Origin: a virus
Length of the DNA: 64,000 nucleotides
Direction: 5' to 3' (one strand)
IMG/VR virus record: IMGVR_UViG_3300047476_000597
Coordinates: 62,001-126,000 of that record
In this document: piece after piece, positions 61,530-64,000 of the stretch
How the letters are laid out: each line of letters starts with the position of its first letter
How positions within the stretch are numbered: the first letter of the stretch is position 1
The notes under the pieces: generated by a model
The model's database searches: none
The model's input: only the letters and a program-made list of their open reading frames with translations
What the model was told of the DNA's origin: nothing
Position numbers and translations under genes: made by a program

Positions 61530-64000
61530 ATGGCAAGCTGTCCTAACTACAACGCACCAGAGTTTAAAGAAATAGAGGCTTTGTTTGGAAGAACAAGATC
61601 TACTCTTGCTTTTCATAAAAATAATGATACAATACCATCACCAGAACTAGCAGCCCGACTATTACGTGTTAAACTAGAACCAGTACTAGATTATGAAGAA
61701 GCTGTTCAACGGTTACTAACAGGTTTTGAAAAAGGCTTAGTAGCAGTTACTAACACCCCAGATAGATATGTTTATAGAACTACTAAAGGTGGGTATACAG
61801 AAATAGCAGCTAAGGTAGCAGAGTGGAAAAACAAAACTACTGCTTTTAGTAAGGTTAGGGTAGAAGCCAGTGATAACTATGAAACCTTTCGTTTTGTTCG
61901 TGTTACTGAACCATATAGCAAACTAACAGAAGATGAGTTTGGAGAGATATACCCAGAACCACTATCACCAGCTATACAGGCTCGTATAGAGAGAGAGGTA
62001 GAGGCTCTTATGTCTAATGAGTACTATAATAAAGATGGTGAGCTAGTTAGTAGTGCAGATGATATAAAATACCAGCTTACTAATGCAACAACAGAACAAC
62101 CAATACAAGACCTAGACAACATTATCAAAAGATTCGTAGCTGCTATGGGTGGTAATGTTACTAATGTAGGTGACATTGTTATTAACGGCAAAAAAATAGA
62201 TGCTGTAGCTGTTGTTGATATTCTTAATAGAGCTATACAGATAGCAGATGGTAAAGCAGACATCACTACTCTACCAGAAGAAGCAGTCCATCTATTCATA
62301 GAACTATTACCAGCTAACCATCCTCTATTAAAAGAGATGCTAGCTGACATTAAGAAGAAACAGGTGTATCAAGATGTACTAGCTGAGTATGGTACTAACG
62401 AGTTTTATCTCAACCCAGATGGTACTGTTAACACAGATAAAATAGCTAAAGAGGCTATTGGTAAACACATTGCAGCTGTTATAGTAGGTAGATATAAAGA
62501 CACTAAGAGTATGTCTTTTTGGAAGAGACTGTGGAGATGGATCTCAGAACGACTAGCTGGTAAAAAACTAGATGCCTATACACAGGTAGCTAAGGATATA
62601 CTAGGTGGTAAACTGAGTAAGATAGAAGAGACAGCTGCTAAAAAAGCTAATAAAGAAGGTCGTTATTGGTTCCAGCTACCGAAGAATACTAATGCTATTG
62701 TACAGGGTATTGCAGCTACCGGCACTAAACAACAAAAGGAGATAATCAGAGACTTGGTTATAGAACCAAAGGTTACATTCATAGAGAATAAAGCTCTTGG
62801 TGTACGAGAATATCGTAGTACTATTATAGGTAATGAGGGTAGAACATATCCTGGTTTCTCATCACAGCTGGCTGTAGAAGGGCCACCTAATCCAGAAGAA
62901 TATGAGATTAATAGACAATGGGGAGAAGACCTAGACTCTATACTAGCCGGTGTTATATTGAACCAAAAACTATCAGACATTAATACTCCTACTCTTAATG
63001 ATACTATCAGACAAAAGGCATACGATCTGTTTGAAGAGTATCTATCACCATACAAAGAAGCTGGTTATGTAGCTGTACCACAGGTTATTGTCTATGACGA
63101 TGCTGCTAATATAGCATCTGCTATTGATCTGTTGTTAATATCTCCTACTGGTGCTCTAAAAGTTGTAGACCTAAAAAGCTCTTGGACATCTGCTGCTAAT
63201 ATACAAAAATACAAAGGAACAGCATGGCCGTTGTTACCTACCAGTAGAGTAATCAGCAATACACAATCTATATCAAAGTTCCGTCAGCATAATGTACAGG
63301 TTAATACCTACAACAAACTGCTACGACTCATGGGCTATCAAGATATAGAAGATGCTGCTATTAAGAATATACAGATAATGTATAGGGACAATAACGGTGT
63401 TTTTACAGCTACTGATATAAAAGAGGATAATGACCAAACAACAGCCGGCACTGGGTATGTAAAAGAACGTGTTGTAGATCCATCTGCTGAAGAGGGACTA
63501 GTAGAGCTTATGGTCCCTGTAGCTGTTGATTATACTAAAGACAACCTAGAGACCTGGGGAATAAAACCTAAGATAACAGCTAGTACAGAGCCGGAATCTA
63601 AACCGTATGAACGTATAGACGAAGAACTAACAGCTGATGATAAGGATAGTCTATCTAAAGAGTTCTCTAATATGTTTGAGGCCCTTAAACAATATAGAAC
63701 ATTGTTAGCAGATAGAAGAGCAAAAGCTAGTAATGCAGAAGAAAAAACAGATAGGTCAAAAGCTCTAGACACACTAGAAGAGGTCATGAGTACTATGCTT
63801 GCAGCTGTTGATAATACTAAGAATGGTAGAGAGATAGCATACACACAGTTTCTTTTGTATGTTAATAAGGGACTAGAGGATATAATAACAGTACTGAGTA
63901 AAGAAGAGAATAAGCACAACCCACTGTATCTACACTGGACTATTATGGCCGAGGCTTTTGTTACTCAGTTTCAGGGCTATACAGGTTTATTCAGATTCTC
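61530..64000 (+). CDS. Large injected-type protein with RecB-like nuclease (cut by right edge)
   Basis: The frame opens with ATG at 61530, four bases after the giant gene's stop, and stays open for 823 codons to the edge, so the start is sure and the end unknown. TLPEEAVHLFIELLPANHPL (E250, E251, H254) resembles a zincin helix in which the first His is replaced by Glu, so peptidase activity is doubtful. SAIDLLLISPTGALKVVDLK gives D533, D547 and K549, and QVNTY gives Q590 and Y594, the D...DxK...QxxxY pattern of RecB-like PD-(D/E)XK nucleases. An amphipathic helix (FWKRLWRWISERLAG, ~330-345) could touch membranes. It is probably packaged with the polymerase. Confidence 0.75.
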   Translation, partial: MASCPNYNAPEFKEIEALFGRTRSTLAFHKNNDTIPSPELAARLLRVKLEPVLDYEEAVQRLLTGFEKGLVAVTNTPDRYVYRTTKGGYTEIAAKVAEWKNKTTAFSKVRVEASDNYETFRFVRVTEPYSKLTEDEFGEIYPEPLSPAIQARIEREVEALMSNEYYNKDGELVSSADDIKYQLTNATTEQPIQDLDNIIKRFVAAMGGNVTNVGDIVINGKKIDAVAVVDILNRAIQIADGKADITTLPEEAVHLFIELLPANHPLLKEMLADIKKKQVYQDVLAEYGTNEFYLNPDGTVNTDKIAKEAIGKHIAAVIVGRYKDTKSMSFWKRLWRWISERLAGKKLDAYTQVAKDILGGKLSKIEETAAKKANKEGRYWFQLPKNTNAIVQGIAATGTKQQKEIIRDLVIEPKVTFIENKALGVREYRSTIIGNEGRTYPGFSSQLAVEGPPNPEEYEINRQWGEDLDSILAGVILNQKLSDINTPTLNDTIRQKAYDLFEEYLSPYKEAGYVAVPQVIVYDDAANIASAIDLLLISPTGALKVVDLKSSWTSAANIQKYKGTAWPLLPTSRVISNTQSISKFRQHNVQVNTYNKLLRLMGYQDIEDAAIKNIQIMYRDNNGVFTATDIKEDNDQTTAGTGYVKERVVDPSAEEGLVELMVPVAVDYTKDNLETWGIKPKITASTEPESKPYERIDEELTADDKDSLSKEFSNMFEALKQYRTLLADRRAKASNAEEKTDRSKALDTLEEVMSTMLAAVDNTKNGREIAYTQFLLYVNKGLEDIITVLSKEENKHNPLYLHWTIMAEAFVTQFQGYTGLFRF

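Noticed and set aside
1-64000. Stop-codon reassignment (TAG read as Gln), known in some crAss-like phages
   Set aside because: TAG ends several genes here (646, 1951, 14948), the long genes are open without it, and TGA also ends genes (1650, 2738, 33400).
1-64000. tRNA genes, CRISPR arrays or integrase/attachment sites
   Set aside because: The few gaps between genes are about 110 bases or less and hold promoters and terminators; no cloverleaf, repeat-spacer array or recombinase motif was seen.

Overview
This window looks like the structural and transcription half of a crAss-like phage genome (order Crassvirales) that infects a Bacteroidales host. The assignment rests on gene order and motifs: an HU/IHF-like gene and a RecB-like nuclease, then large terminase, portal, scaffold-like protein, major capsid protein, connector and fibre genes, a 1600-residue tail protein, large cargo-type proteins, and finally a 4557-residue protein carrying the DxDxD signature of crAss-like virion RNA polymerases. 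Genes lack clear Shine-Dalgarno sites. Promoters resemble the Bacteroidetes -33 TTTG / -7 TAnnTTTG type. TAA, TAG and TGA all end genes, so the genetic code appears standard.

Layout. Position ~213-289 holds overlapping divergent promoters. A gene cut by the left edge leaves on the minus strand; everything to the right is on the plus strand. 290-2738 holds small early or regulatory-type genes (winged helix, HU/IHF-like, Cys cluster) and a RecB/Cas4-like nuclease. 2735-8870 holds a cassette of five glycosyltransferase-like genes and an FkbM-type methyltransferase, with three unrecognised genes among them, one of which sits between direct repeats. 8863-14948 holds terminase (interrupted by an intein with a LAGLIDADG endonuclease) and portal. 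15050-17952 holds the scaffold-like and major capsid genes. 18048-23675 holds connector and fibre genes, ending in a SPRY protein. 23688-25736 is a membrane/lysis-type block with nested reading frames. 25848-27170 is a probable abundant virion protein with its own promoter and terminator. 27273-31970 holds ring/fibre-type genes, Cys-rich small proteins and Fn3-like proteins. 32083-39391 holds tail-connector genes and the 1600-residue tail protein. 39394-44700 holds proteins rich in Gly-Gly motifs. 44802-64000 holds the internal virion proteins, including the giant polymerase protein and a second large protein with a nuclease motif, cut by the right edge.

Transcription seems organised into units that each begin with a recurring TATCTTTAAY (once TATCTTTGAG) motif, at about 15018, 18021, 21569, 25805, 27258, 32071 and 44756. 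Three strong hairpin/T-run terminators lie at about 17971, 27194 and 32003.

How the parts fit together (inference): the internal proteins at the right end would be packaged and injected with the DNA, and the polymerase would transcribe the first phage genes. The middle genes build the capsid, collar and short tail. The glycosyltransferase cassette could decorate virion proteins or alter the host surface. The least ordinary features are the intein in the terminase, the glycan cassette with its repeat-flanked inserted gene, the fusion of zincin and polymerase in one giant polypeptide, and a 19-base inverted repeat found upstream of two capsid-region promoters. I found no tRNA gene, CRISPR array, integrase or recognisable endolysin.
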